Assembly: GCA_033964015.1 (NCBI GenBank)
Contig: CM066920.1
Location: 5,175,912 to 5,239,911 of the forward strand
From: Scolanthus callimorphus
Taxonomy: Eukaryota > Cnidaria > Anthozoa > Actiniaria > Edwardsiidae
DNA length: 64,000 nucleotides
Direction of reading: 5' to 3'
The translations under genes and the position numbers were made by a program. The notes under the pieces were generated by a model that was not told the DNA's origin, made no database searches, and saw only the letters and a program-made list of their open reading frames with translations. Below, piece by piece: positions 36,740 to 48,195 of this stretch. Within the stretch, counting starts at the first letter, position 1. Each line of letters starts with the position of its first letter.

Positions 36740-36880
36740 CTAACTTATGGGTTGCTTCTTGCTGGTTTTCCCTTGATTTTGGCGAAGATAATCAAGCATT
36801 TTTCACGTAATTTCTTGTCCAGCTCCAGTCGCCATTTTGTTGTGAGCGGGAACTAGTGACGTCACTGCCATGGCAACGTT
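36740..36880 (-). promoter_or_regulatory. TTC29 5'UTR exon with upstream X-box-like and CRE sites
   Basis: A strong donor (ttaggtaagtg) at 36735-36743 marks a non-coding first exon that would splice to the acceptor before 36233. Just upstream in transcript sense are TGACGTCA at 36857-36864 and actgccatggcaac at 36864-36877. The second has a perfect X-box half-site (GGCAAC) and a weaker opposite half. RFX factors drive ciliary genes through X-boxes. Confidence 0.45.
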
Positions 36881-37664
36881 TGCTTAAACAGTCCCATAAT
36901 GCAATGATGTATTTTTATCATTGACCAGAACAATTTTCAAGAAAGTGGATGAGCAGAAATTAAAAGAAATAGAACTCACTTCAAACAGATTAATTATTTT
37001 TAACGTTTCAGTTTTGTCTGGAGGTTTTGTTTTCTTTTTCCTCAATTCAAGTTAATATGTTGCCATTGAAAATGTTGAGCGAAAAGGGCAGGTTATGACT
37101 AACAAAAAAACAGGTTTGGAATTACTTCCACAATTTCCATCTATTTGAGCGCAAATAACAAACAGCCGTAAACCAAGCTGACCACCTACAAGATCAACTC
37201 AAACTGTCTACCCACGGGCGGTTTAGTCTATTGCAACTGTAGCAAACGCTACATATAGATTTCAGGAATTTTTATATCATTTATTGTCATAAATGTTAGT
37301 GCGTTACAGTCATTTCTTTTCCTTAAAAATGTCAGAGTTTCTGATGCAATGAATTTTATAAACAAAAACATGATGAACTGGGTGTCGGGCTCTTTACAAA
37401 AAGACGAGACAAGAACATGGAATTTAATAATTTTATTCGTTTGGTTTTTCTTCAGAAACTATCATGTCTATAATGACATTAAAAATACTTTATCTAAGGC
37501 GTACATGGCTATCTACAAAAAAAATATTATCTTAACACATTATTTTAGGAAAATACTCTATCGATTGCTTCACTCACTAACTTGCTGTTGATAAATTGAC
37601 TTGTTTACCTATTACCTAAGAAGGGAGGGGAGATCCAGCACATCTAATAGCAAACACTAATTAA

Positions 37665-38124
37665 GACCCCGTCCACACGCGAAAACGCAACTTTTTTGTT
37701 ACAGATACGGCTATTGTCCACACATACACAATGAAAACGATGACCGAAAACGCAACTTTTTGAAAAACGCAATCCAGAGACAGAGTGGATTTTTTTTGAA
37801 AATTATAGCCGTTCTCGTTTACACGCGGTCGCTTGGAAAAAAGCTTGCAAGCTAAAACCATTTTTTTTTAGTCTACGATTCCATGGCAACGCACGTTCTA
37901 TTTTGCCCCTTGGCGACGTTTTGTCTGTGCTCTTAACATTCTGCATGCTTTTTGCGCGTTCGTTGTCATGGAATCATAGATAAGAAAGAAGTGTTCAACT
38001 TGCAAGTTTTTTCCTGTCGATCGCGTAACTGAGAATGGCTGGAATACCGATTAGAAAACGCTACGTGTGGACGCTATGTTTTTTTTGAAAAAGCAACGAA
38101 AAACGCAATCGTATGGACGGGGTC
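37665..38124. mobile_element. MITE family F, GACCCCGTCCACACG ends, TAA TSD
   Basis: A 460-base element starting gaccccgtccacacgcgaaa and ending in its imperfect complement (cgtatggacggggtc). It is flanked by TAA on both sides (37662-37664 and 38125-38127), which suggests a PIF/Harbinger mobiliser. The interior is rich in gaaaacgcaac blocks. Confidence 0.8.
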
Positions 38125-38184
38125 TAACACAACAACAACTCGACATACAAGCGAGTTAACAAAATCCGGGTGTATTGGACCAAA

Positions 38185-38312
38185 CTCCGGTGTAATAACC
38201 ATTCCCAGAGGACACCTTTGTGTTCAGTTCTTATTTCATCATGATTCGTTCTACCAAACAAAGGAAGCTTTGTGACGCAGTTCGTGCGCACTCACAGGTT
38301 ATTACACCGGAG
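38185..38312. mobile_element. 128-bp MITE family G (copy 1), CTCCGGTGTAATAACC ends
   Basis: The terminal inverted repeats ctccggtgtaataacc and ggttattacaccggag enclose a conserved core. The reverse-complement copy at 51132-51259 is nearly identical. Confidence 0.8.
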
Positions 38313-38988
38313 ATAAGCCCAAAATCCCTAACCTTTTTTAAATAAAATAAAGTGACCTTGTCGAAATCTGCACAAAATACACGATGGATGATTTAAATAA
38401 AGTTGCAAAATAAAGCAAATGAAATAAAGTATTTAGCATATGATGGAAAATTCTATCCAGCAGAACTTAACCATTCCTTCAAATACTCATATTTTCACCT
38501 GTCGTACTCTACTTGAAGTCCTAAATCCCATGGATAATAGTCCTTATGTGACTTGAGGTGGAAAACACCTGTGTGTGGAACAAACTCATTCATTGAGACG
38601 TCACTCTTTGGGGTCATTTGCTTAAAAAGTTTACTCTACTGAATTTCCTAGGACAGGGCAATCTGGTATCAGATAGCCTTTCAGGATTGATCCTTTACTC
38701 AATTCTCATTATCTTTTTGGCATGTCAAAATGTTGACATATGGTAGGGAGAACTTTATCAGGTCTGCGTGAAAGCATTGACCAGCGTGGAAAATACTATT
38801 TTGTTTTACACTTGGGTTGACAATACCCCACTTAAACTTCTTGACCATTGAAGAGATGAGAGCAAACATAAATGGGCACTTCGATACAGTAAAAACCCGC
38901 ATATAAACCTGAACCTGAACATTAATAACCTGCCAGACTAAATTTACCCAATTTAGACACAATTTTGATAAGAAGAACCTTCCAGTAC

Positions 38989-39242
38989 AGCCGATTGCGT
39001 TTGAGCGTTTTACCCTAACAGTTCGCACGTTACGTTTGAAGGTTTGAACGTTGCGTTGTGCAACAAAAAGTCGGACGTTTCCAAGGGCAACCGCCATGTG
39101 TATTTTTCACTGACCAATCAGAGAGGACAGAACTCTTTAGTTCGCCATAGAAACGTCTCGTTTCATCCTAGAAACGCAACTTTCAAACGTTCAAACATAA
39201 CGTGCGAACTGTTAGGGTAAAACGCTCAAACGCAATCGGCTG
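38989..39242. mobile_element. MITE, CAGCCGATTGCGTTTGAGC ends, TA TSD
   Basis: A 254-base element with inverted termini of about 70 bases (cagccgattgcgtttgagcg and its complement). It is flanked by TA dinucleotides, as expected for Tc1/mariner-type insertion. Confidence 0.78.
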
Positions 39243-39365
39243 TAATAAGTCAGAAATTCCTAAGCCTTGCCCTGAAAAAGGTATTTTCTTTATACGCGGG
39301 TTTTTACAATAGTCTTGCAGAGGAAACAGAGCTAACAGAAGTCTACCCTTGGGCGTGGCGATCTG

Positions 39366-42300
39366 CTAGCAGTATGAGATCTTGGTACCATTAACACTGG
39401 CAATGGATAAGACAGCTAAGATATATTGTAGAAGTGATCGGTCCAGCCAAGTTAGCTCCGAAATTCCAATAAAACCTCCCTCGTAGTAACCCAAATGGCC
39501 TCCATGTTCTGTCACCACAAATATAGCATTTTGATTCTCCTCTGTGGAAAGATAAAGACGACAAAGTAGAATTAGGCTGAGTTTTACACCTGTTTCAAAG
39601 GAACTTGCTCTCTAAAACCACAGCTAAGCCCGCAGTGTGCCATGGGAGGAATTGCCTTCTTCTAGTGCTTTTTTCGTATAATTCTGGGCGGATATTATGG
39701 ACATCACTCAAGAATTCAAATAGCTTAACACAGGCCTTTATTGGATGTGTATAATGTAATGTCCGCGAATTTTGTTTTGTACGTTTGTAAGCTTTGTAAG
39801 GAGTCATTGTTCCCATAACACACCGAGCGGAATGCAGCATTTCTTGGAACGGCTGTGGCGATTAGCTAATAAAGGGGCTACCAGAACTGTAGTCTCACGC
39901 GCAGCCCTTTTTTGAGTCGGTCACGCAGCAAGAACGGACTGCGCGGGATACTACCAGGACTGCTGAATTTTCGAATTTATATCGAGTTGAGCTACAACTT
40001 TGCTAACTAATTCTTAAAGTCTTGAGGTCTCACGGAAGACTATTGGGAAAGCCTATAAATTTCATACTCGTACCAAGTCGCGGTAGGGGCGCGCAATGGA
40101 TTGTGGGGCGAGTAGCGAGGCGCGCAAAGGTTTGTGGACACCCTTCCCATAATCCTTTGTGCACCTGCCAAGTAACGCAAGTAACGCCAACCGTTCAGTA
40201 ACGCAAAAACGCACAAACAAACAAAAATATATCTACTCACGGACATGTTTCCTTGGAGTTTCAAATAACTGTTCTGGTACTATGGGATCATCCCTGGCGT
40301 TCAACAGCAGAAGCGGTAACTTGACCTGAAGGGTAATAAAAAAAAATAATAATATACACTTAATGACTGCTTCCGAGGGAAACAGTGAGTTTTGTTTTCC
40401 CGAGAATCTCGATGTTTCCCGAGACGAAGTCGAGTTATATAGCAAAAAGAAAATACGGTAAAAAATAGTCCGCCGAAATTTCTCGCTCTAGCGATGTCGC
40501 CCGCGCGGGCAACAATTTTTTAATTGTAGCCCGCGCGGGCAACATTGAATTTGTAGCCCGCCACGTGACCATGATAGAGCCAATCAGAGCGCGCGCTTTG
40601 ATCGAATAAACACGAGCTATATAATAATTAACTTTATTTACCCAAGGTAAAGCCGTGCTTAAGGGTGAATATCTTACATTGTGTAGGTAGTTGGCACTAC
40701 TGTTGTGTTCATAAAACTCCACAAGATCATCAAAACTGGCCATTCTCCTGAAATGAATGAATGCTTTATTAACATCTCGTTGTACAGCTTATGAATTATT
40801 AATAAATAAATGTAACTCGGCCCTAAACCTCCCATGAAGCATTGCCCCTTAAAGAGCCCTAGTCAGCCACTCCTTTGTTGTTGTTTTCAGTCGATATCAG
40901 ACAACGAATTACGTGTAGAAATCTTGAAATAGTCTTCTAAAAACAAAGTTTCATTATTCATTTATCAAATTCAATCGAAAATATTGCACTACATCCCCTA
41001 GATCAGCCGATGGAAATGGATGCTTTCTCTGCCTCGGTATGTTGCTAGGCTGACAAAATGGAGGCTGACAGAGGCCCCTTAACTCACCGTAAAAATGCCT
41101 CATCAATCTCTTGAAGGGTTGTCGCTCCATAGAAATCTGTTTTCTGGTAATTTTTTTCCTCATTTCCAAGGAGGATGTTAGCATTGCGAATGATAAGGTT
41201 CTTCATGTTTTGAGCCATTAAAAAATTGTACAACCTTCTAAAGCCATCCCAGTCATGCAACAAAGGACAAGCACTGAAAAACAACAGGAAAAAAAAATGT
41301 TGTGAGGAAATCAGCTAACTCTGCTAGGTGAAAGTCCTGTGCTTTTTGTGCACCTGGTTGTGTCAATAATTTGCTGACAAGCTAACAATTTGCATGATAA
41401 TAATATAAGCACATCATACCTGACAATATCATAGCCCTGACAGACAGATAATGCACAGATGAATTTTTTCTGCCGTTCTGGTTCCTCCCCCAAGTACTTC
41501 AGAAGGACATTTGCGCCCATTGAGAAGCCTACGCCTATCAGATGGTGACAGTTATATCTGGCAAGTACTTCCTCTATCATTTGGGCTAATTCACCTGTGC
41601 TTCCTAGATCAAGAAATATAAAATGCTTCAATAATAAAAATAATATATATTCCATGGAATAAAAAAAAAATGTTGCAACTCTGGTTAAAATAAGAAAACT
41701 TATATTCTATTTCTTCTTACAAGCTAACAAATAATTAAAACTGATGCAGTTAAAAAATGCTCTCCTTAAAACGTTCTGTGTTGTTGAGACTTTAGAGGAT
41801 TCTTTAATCCTTGGAAGGAAAGGGTACAGAGGGTGATATCCATAGTTCCTAATGTTTCTACAGAACGTCTTGTCACAATTAGTATCATTTCAAAGTACTC
41901 ACAAAGCTCACAGGATGGGTGGGAGAAAAAATAGAAGAGCTCTTAGAAAATTCAAATGAGTTGAAAAATGGAATATAAAATTCCCTGGTTTTCTACACAA
42001 TAACATACATGATCGATTAGAAAACAAAGATTAAAGAGAAAAATTGGGATGCTGGATGAACATAAAAAAAGGTCTGCTTCGAGATCCCTGTCTTCTTTTT
42101 TTCTCATTCAATGATGCTTTATTGGTTACAACAAAACAAAGGTACAGTATGGCAGCAGTATGGGACAGATAGTGTGCCATTTCAGATTGTATTCCAGAAT
42201 ATCTCTCTCATATCTTTCCCTATCATTCTGAAACTTTGCATAATGTGGCACATTTATTGTGACACTTACAACCAAAACCAGTAGACTGTTTATCAGGCTC

Positions 42301-45300
42301 CACAAAAAGCACTCGTCTCAGAGTTGGATTGCATGAGTTGATGAGTTGGATTGCATTCCTTCACACAAAATCATTCATGTGTTGTGTCACTGGCTAACAA
42401 AAAGTTTCAGGAAATAATACACTGATTTCTATTTCTTTAACTCATAACATTAGAAAGCACAAACAGAGGGCTTTTCATATGTTTTTAGTTTGAAAATTTG
42501 CCAAATAAAATATTTGAGTTGCACACATCGCTGACCTAAAAATTAAAGGAATTCAAACTACATCATGATTGTTTTTGTCCGGAGATGAGTGCTTTTTCAC
42601 GAGTCGAATAAACAGTCTACCGTTTTGGTAGTGCTGCTGTAAAAATGTTTTGATCTCAAAATTTGAAGAAATGCTCTTATTACAGCAGTAATTATTTTGG
42701 CTTACCATAGGTAAATATCCTAGGGGAAGTAAGGGGGATGTGTTCCCTAGCACCAAGATGATCCAACACTGCTACTCTGAAACCATGCTTGAGTGCGTAA
42801 CCAGCAAAGGTGCGCACATATTTGGTATCGCTACAATTGGCTATTCCAGGTACTATAACAATGGTATTCAAAAGCTGAAAAACAAATATAATAAAGTTAT
42901 TTTTACTATGGTTATCATTATTTTATCTGCCAACTGTTGGCTGAGGTTTGGGTCATTGTTGAACCTAGGGGCAAAACCAATGAGCACTATATCATGCCTG
43001 AGAATTGTGTGGCTCCAGAAAATATCCATCCCCCCAAGGAAGGGATTGGAAATTCCAGAGGGGCGGGGTGGGGGGGGGGGCAATTTACTTGATTGCCTCC
43101 ATACAAATACTGTATTTTCCTTTGGAAATTCCAGAGGGGTGAAGGGTATTGAGGAATGGATATTCTCTGGAACTACACATTCATCATTATCATCACTACC
43201 GTATTGACTCGAACAATATTCGAACAAGTGCCACCCTCAATTAAATGCCACCCTCGAATAAGTGCCACACCTTGACCCAAGAAATTGATAAGCACCACCC
43301 CCGAAAACCCTCCGTATCCCTTTTCTGAGCATTACGATCGAAAATGTAGCTATTCGGCAATGACTGAGGTCAATTTAGCTTTGTTATGTAAAGTTTTAAG
43401 TAGATTTGTGCTCAGTTAAAGGCCAGAAAATTAAATAAGCGCTGCAGCACTTATTCGAGTAAATATGGCACTTGTACTCTCTGCAGTCATGGAAATTATT
43501 CAAAAGTCTTACATTTTCTCTGCTTGTCATGTCTGGCTCATAAACATCAAAAGTTAAGGAGGCTCCATCCTTCATTTTCAGCACATGATGTGTCCCTTCC
43601 AATACAGGAGGGTTAAGCCTGCCAACTTTGCCAGCAAACATTGTCTGGACATGGCCACTTCGTCCCCAGATTGGAGGAACATACCTTGAATATGGCAATC
43701 GAAGAAAAATGATAGTAGAGGTAGTCAATTTGTTTATATATACATGTAGTCAGGTTGATAGTGAAGTGGGGTCCCCATAATAGAAATCTGGGCCTGGGGG
43801 ATTTGTGACCAAAATTTTAAAGCTAGTCGCCAAATGGCACCCCATCTTTCTAAGTTCTAGGTTTAGCATTAACCAACTTTCTAGGAACCGGGCCCTGGTC
43901 CCCTCTTTTTCTTCTGAATTAATTCAGCTTACATCTAATTTTGTTGAGAACTGCATTTTTAAAATCCTGCAGATTGAACATAACTTGCCATTTGGCAACC
44001 TGAAATTCCCCAATGGTTACAATTTAAGTTGTTCAGGTTTTGCCTGATAAATTGAAGAAGAATGCCTTTATGGTTTGTATGTGGATGCTTAGAAGAATTT
44101 CTAAAACTCATGAGTAATTCATCAAGGTCAAACAAGAATTTTAATTTTTAAAAACATGGCCCTTAACAGAGCTGATTGCTTTCAAGAGTGGTTGCTCAAA
44201 GAACTTCAAGTGATAACAGTATTTTAATTTTCCTCCATAAGTGATGAACCATCACAGACAGCAGTCAGGTTAGGAAAGCAAGAAGAAAACTGCAACTGAG
44301 GAGACTAAAATTCTAATTATTTTGCTGCATTTCAGTCAAAAAAAATGTGTAATTGATTTTTATCATGTGAGTATAAAGCAGCAGGTTGCATTGCTGTAAG
44401 TGTTCAGATGCCAGTTAAAAAATGTTTCCTGAGGAGCAATTGTGCCATTAACAGTCACCACCTCTGAATTTATTCCTGTATAGTTGCCAAAGGTGTTTTT
44501 ACAGTCCATTTGAGAACTAGATATACCTTAGGATAGATATACTATGGTGGTATACTATGGTGCTCATCTATATATCATTTTCAATGTCGACAGAAACATA
44601 TAAGTGAGTTGAAACGTGTGACAGCGCGACAACCTGCGAACAACTCGCAATCAATAAACACCATATTTGGAAAGCATCAGGTTCTTCGTTTAGCCAATCA
44701 GCAACGGGAGATTTGATTCGTCATATTTTCTAAAAATAACGCGCGCAAACCCCTCACAACAGAACAGAAGCACAAAATGAGTTTAGTTCACTGTTTTACT
44801 TCCATGCTCAAAACCCAGCAAAAAATTTTTTTATCATAACTTTTGCTGTTCTCGTAATGTGATTGACTACTGATTTGCCATGGTAAATAAGAGTGCAGAC
44901 AACGCTGTTTGCATCAACAAGCGCGCGCGCGCTTCTAAACCAACGGAAAACAGTTCGAATGCGCGTGCAATCCCAACGGAAAAGTCTTACGTGAATTTTG
45001 ATTGGCTGCACGCAAGGGCAGTGTTTTCCAAATATGGTGTTTAGTGATTGCGAGTTGTTCGCTGGTTGTCACATCAGATTCATTCGTCTGTTACACGTTT
45101 CAACTAAGTTATATGTTTCTGATGTCGAGCAATGGACTTTTTAAAAATATGGTATTATTTTAGTGAAGAATAGAATATTATTTTTTTTTATGTACAGTTT
45201 ACAATTTTATGTATTTTGATATTATTTTATGTGGAAGTGATATTTCTTGTTGCCAAGGAAAAAGTGACAGTTTAAAATAATGTAGTGCATTATTTATCGT

Positions 45301-46624
45301 ACTAATATATCACATTTTAAAAACATGACATTTGCATATTTTGAACCATTCAGACACAATAATTATCAGACACACCCGATTTAAAACAAAACTAAAAAAT
45401 CCTGCATGTTAAAGCCAACCACAGCTGTCTGCATACACAAAATTATTTTTGCTGCTACAACTGAGAGACATCTCAGCTAGGAATGTTGTACAACTCAAAA
45501 GTCAAGGGTACAGTATTTTTTTCTCTTTTATACATGGGTTCAAGTTTCCATAATGCTAAGGTTTTAGGTGTTCAGGAAAGTTTCAAATCTTCAAGAGGCT
45601 ATTTAGGACAGGTGGAGTCAGCACTGTGTGTAGTGTGAAGTGGGGGCTTGTCAAAGCAAGTAAAATGCAAGAGCATATGAGTTAATAAGCAAATTCTGCA
45701 AACAAATGTCACCGACAAAACTTTTATGTCATGAACCCCTCTGTAGCATGAATTACAGCTGAAATTTTAGTCACTCAAACATATTTGTTTGGGGGGGTTG
45801 AATGGAAAGCACCCCTGATACAAACACGTTTTAACTTGATTGCCCAAACACAACTAATGTGACGTAATAACAATCATGTGGAGCCAACAGAGTTGTTTTT
45901 CAAGAGCTAAAATATTCTATGACTCCATGATATAAACAAAACAAGAAACTCTCTGTGGCTAAAAACGTTCGAATCCTGGTTCATGAGGCTAACCAATTGT
46001 TGAAACCTTATCTTAGTGAAAATTAAATTTTTAGAAACCAAAAAGTTATCGTTGCTATTGACATAGCTCCTAAAAATTAACTGTGGGCGGGATTACACAA
46101 AAGGTTTTCATTTCGATGTTGAGATGGAAACCCTTTTGTCTCATGCAAAAATAATCTCGTATAGTATTGCATTTTCAAATCCATCGCTTATGTTTAATAT
46201 TTAAAGAAACTGCTGTATTTTAGGAACTCGTGAAGCTATTAATTTATAAAGGATTGTAAGCATAACACTAGCCATTTCGTTGCCAAAAATATTGCAATAT
46301 CAAATGAGTCAGTGAAGCGAGGCGAAGCCGACGTGTGTTCTTCACAGTATTGAACAGAAACGACGAGCGAAATAATTGAAAACGACCTTGGAAAAGTTCA
46401 AATGAAAAGCTTGAGGCTTCTTGTATATTTGAGGAAGAGTTCAAGGCCATTTTTTCTGCTTACCTCTCACGTAAAAATGGGCACGACGCTTTCACAGCTC
46501 GCACAAAAGGGCTATCGGAATCGAAAGTCTGCGGCATGACCGGTCTGTCCGTGAGGTTAAAAACCTTCACTACGAAGCACAAAAACACCACAACCACCGC
46601 TAAAATTGCTGATAAACTAAGCAT
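39366..46624 (-). CDS. ABHD2: Alpha/beta-hydrolase domain protein 2 (acylglycerol lipase)
   Basis: This is a membrane-anchored serine hydrolase. Human ABHD2 is a progesterone-stimulated monoacylglycerol lipase of the sperm membrane. Eight exons fit in phase: 46464-46624, 43513-43684, 42706-42874, 41420-41603, 41088-41273, 40678-40747, 40241-40325 and 39366-39541. They give 400 residues (human 425) with no frameshift. Residues 1-25 form one hydrophobic anchor (AILAVVVVFLCFVVKVF). Family signatures follow: PPIWGRSGHVQTMFAGKVGR, VPGIAN, LTSPRIFTYG, the nucleophile elbow GFSMG (Ser about 195), SVCQGYD, RRLYNFLMAQNMK, the acid-bearing NARDDP (Asp about 326-327) and EHGGHLGYYEG with the catalytic His. 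The last exon ends in SYC and a stop. ABHD1 and ABHD3 are less likely because SVCQGY and YNFLMA.NMK are ABHD2-specific. Introns 1-3 hold several MITEs, and one repeat abuts the exon 5 donor. Confidence 0.93.
40858..41078. mobile_element. Interspersed repeat, family A (copy 2), next to ABHD2 exon 5
   Basis: This resembles 717-925 along its whole length and has the same orientation. It ends about 5 bases from the donor (41083-41087) of ABHD2 exon 41088-41273. Confidence 0.6.
42271..42632. mobile_element. MITE family H (copy 1), GTAGACTGTTTAT ends
   Basis: The left end (accaaaaccagtagactgtt) and the inverse of the right end (accaaaacggtagactgttt) match as imperfect inverted repeats, continuing into aaaagcactcgtctc. 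The copy at 50992-51468 carries an extra element inside it. It lies in the ABHD2 intron between exons 41420-41603 and 42706-42874. Confidence 0.75.
43005..43190. repeat. Inverted-repeat element with G tracts, related to 21319
   Basis: The ends gtggctccagaaaatatcca and its imperfect complement (tggatattctctggaactac) enclose two ggaaattccagaggggtg-like boxes and G runs. It lies in an ABHD2 intron. Confidence 0.6.
44588..45127. mobile_element. MITE with about 80-base inverted ends, in ABHD2 intron 1
   Basis: The left arm begins cgacagaaacatataagtga and includes caacctgcgaacaactcgca. The right arm is the complement, ending agttatatgtttctgatgtcg. Length is 540 bases and there is no protein. Confidence 0.7.
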
Positions 46625-47169
46625 TTAGCTGTGCTTTTGGAAACTGCGGACACGAGAGTAACATATACGAGCGGGTTATTGGAATTTGCCATCATCATGT
46701 GTTCTGCAGTCATGGTCAAGGTCCAAATAATGACAAACGCGCTCGAAATAATAACCAATTTCAAGGGGGGGAATGTTAGATACACTTCACCGACTCCAAG
46801 TCTTGTCTTCTCTAGAATTCTCTTTTTTATACCTCAATTCTCACTAACTAAAGGCTGGTACTTAGAAAAACTAGTAAAGATGAAGACAAAAGTAAATTTA
46901 GTGGATATTATGCAACGATTCCAATGAATTTTTTCTTTAGAAAAATTGTGAGTTCCCCACCTGTTAGAGCCCAGTCTTCCCAATGCGCTTTTGCTTGAAT
47001 AATCAGATTAGCGAGTTGTGATGGCCGTTCTAATCTCAAGAATCTCAGAAATTTTCAAGTTTACGACTTCCGAGACAAGTTCCCGTTTATTCGAGGGCAC
47101 TAAGATACCATTTGACAAACGAGAGTCTTCGACTTCCGACCCAACACGCCCGAAAAAGGAGTGGTTTTC

Positions 47170-47606
47170 CCCGGGGGGGGGACTCCCATATTTTTTGACC
47201 GGGGATGATCGTCGGAAATTTTCAGTTTCACCCCTAAAAGATACCAAACATGGCGGGCCATAGCGTGGCTCAAAAAAATTATTACCCTAAAAGATGAGGT
47301 CTTATGTGCCAAGTAGGCGCGAAGGACACAGGTAACAGGGAAAAAATACCCATGAAGACATTTCCGTGTTTGTTTCTAATTCATCGTCTTCTCATCGAAT
47401 AATCTCTCTTTCTTACACGGTTTTTAGAAGCACCATCATGAGAAAAAGCAATTTGGACACAGTTTCGGCCCTAAAAGATACCAATCTGCCTAAAATTTAT
47501 TGAAGATCAAGATCACCCCTAAAAGAGACCAAACCAACGTGATTTTAACCCCTAAAAGATACGACGATCATCCCCGGTCAAAAAATGGGAGTCCCCCCCC
47601 CCCCCG
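47170..47606. mobile_element. Poly-G-ended DNA element (copy 2) with 9-bp TSD
   Basis: The ends are a G run plus actcccatattttttgaccg and its complement with a C run. Boxes of cccctaaaagatacca recur inside. It is flanked by GTGGTTTTC on both sides (47161-47169 and 47607-47615). It is the same family as 34055-34459. Fragments occur near 48490-48560 and 62846-62905. Confidence 0.8.
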
Positions 47607-47969
47607 GTGGTTTTCATATAGATAATAACACTCTATGCCTTTGACTTCTTTTTTATATTTTGTCTATTAAACTTACTTTAAACTTTGGGGTAGATATCCA
47701 TAGAAATAAGCGCATTTTTTTCGCCTTTAGCGCGCACTACTTCAGTGTCTACTAGAAATATTTTTTAGACCTAATAAGAAAGACCAAGAAATGTTTTCTC
47801 GCCAAGCCCGGAATGCAAAAATCCGCTCGGGGAAACTTTCATTTTCAATTCATTTGCATAAAGTCTACTGTTCTCGAAGGCACTTCAGCACAGAAAAAAA
47901 AGGCGAACTTACACCGGGGAAGGGGGGGGACGTCCCGTTGAAACGTCGTCGTTTTCTAAAATGTCCTTA

Positions 47970-48195
47970 GGGGCCGACCATTTGACTTTTGAGGGGGGGG
48001 GGGTGTGGATGATTTTGAAAAAAAAATATCCTGCACGGCCCGAAGGGCCGAAAAAAATTTCCTGCACAGCATTTTTGTCATAATCCTCAACTAATTTTAC
48101 GAAATAAATATCCTACAATGTCTCAGAGACGTAAAAAAAAATTGCAAAAAAAAATCATCCACCCCCCCCCCCCTCAATGTCAAATGGTCGGTCCC
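47970..48195. mobile_element. MITE, GGGGCCGACCATTTGAC ends, TTA TSD
   Basis: Inverted termini run from ggggccgaccatttgacttt into a G run; the right end is the imperfect complement, ending gtcaaatggtcggtccc. It is flanked by TTA on both sides (47967-47969 and 48196-48198). Confidence 0.75.

Larger units (their letters stand above)
36881..39365. other. TTC29 - ABHD2 intergenic region with MITEs
   Basis: No protein gene is recognised. It contains MITEs at 37665-38124, 38185-38312 and 38989-39242; the remainder is AT-rich unique sequence. The proximal part should include the ABHD2 3'UTR. Confidence 0.55.
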
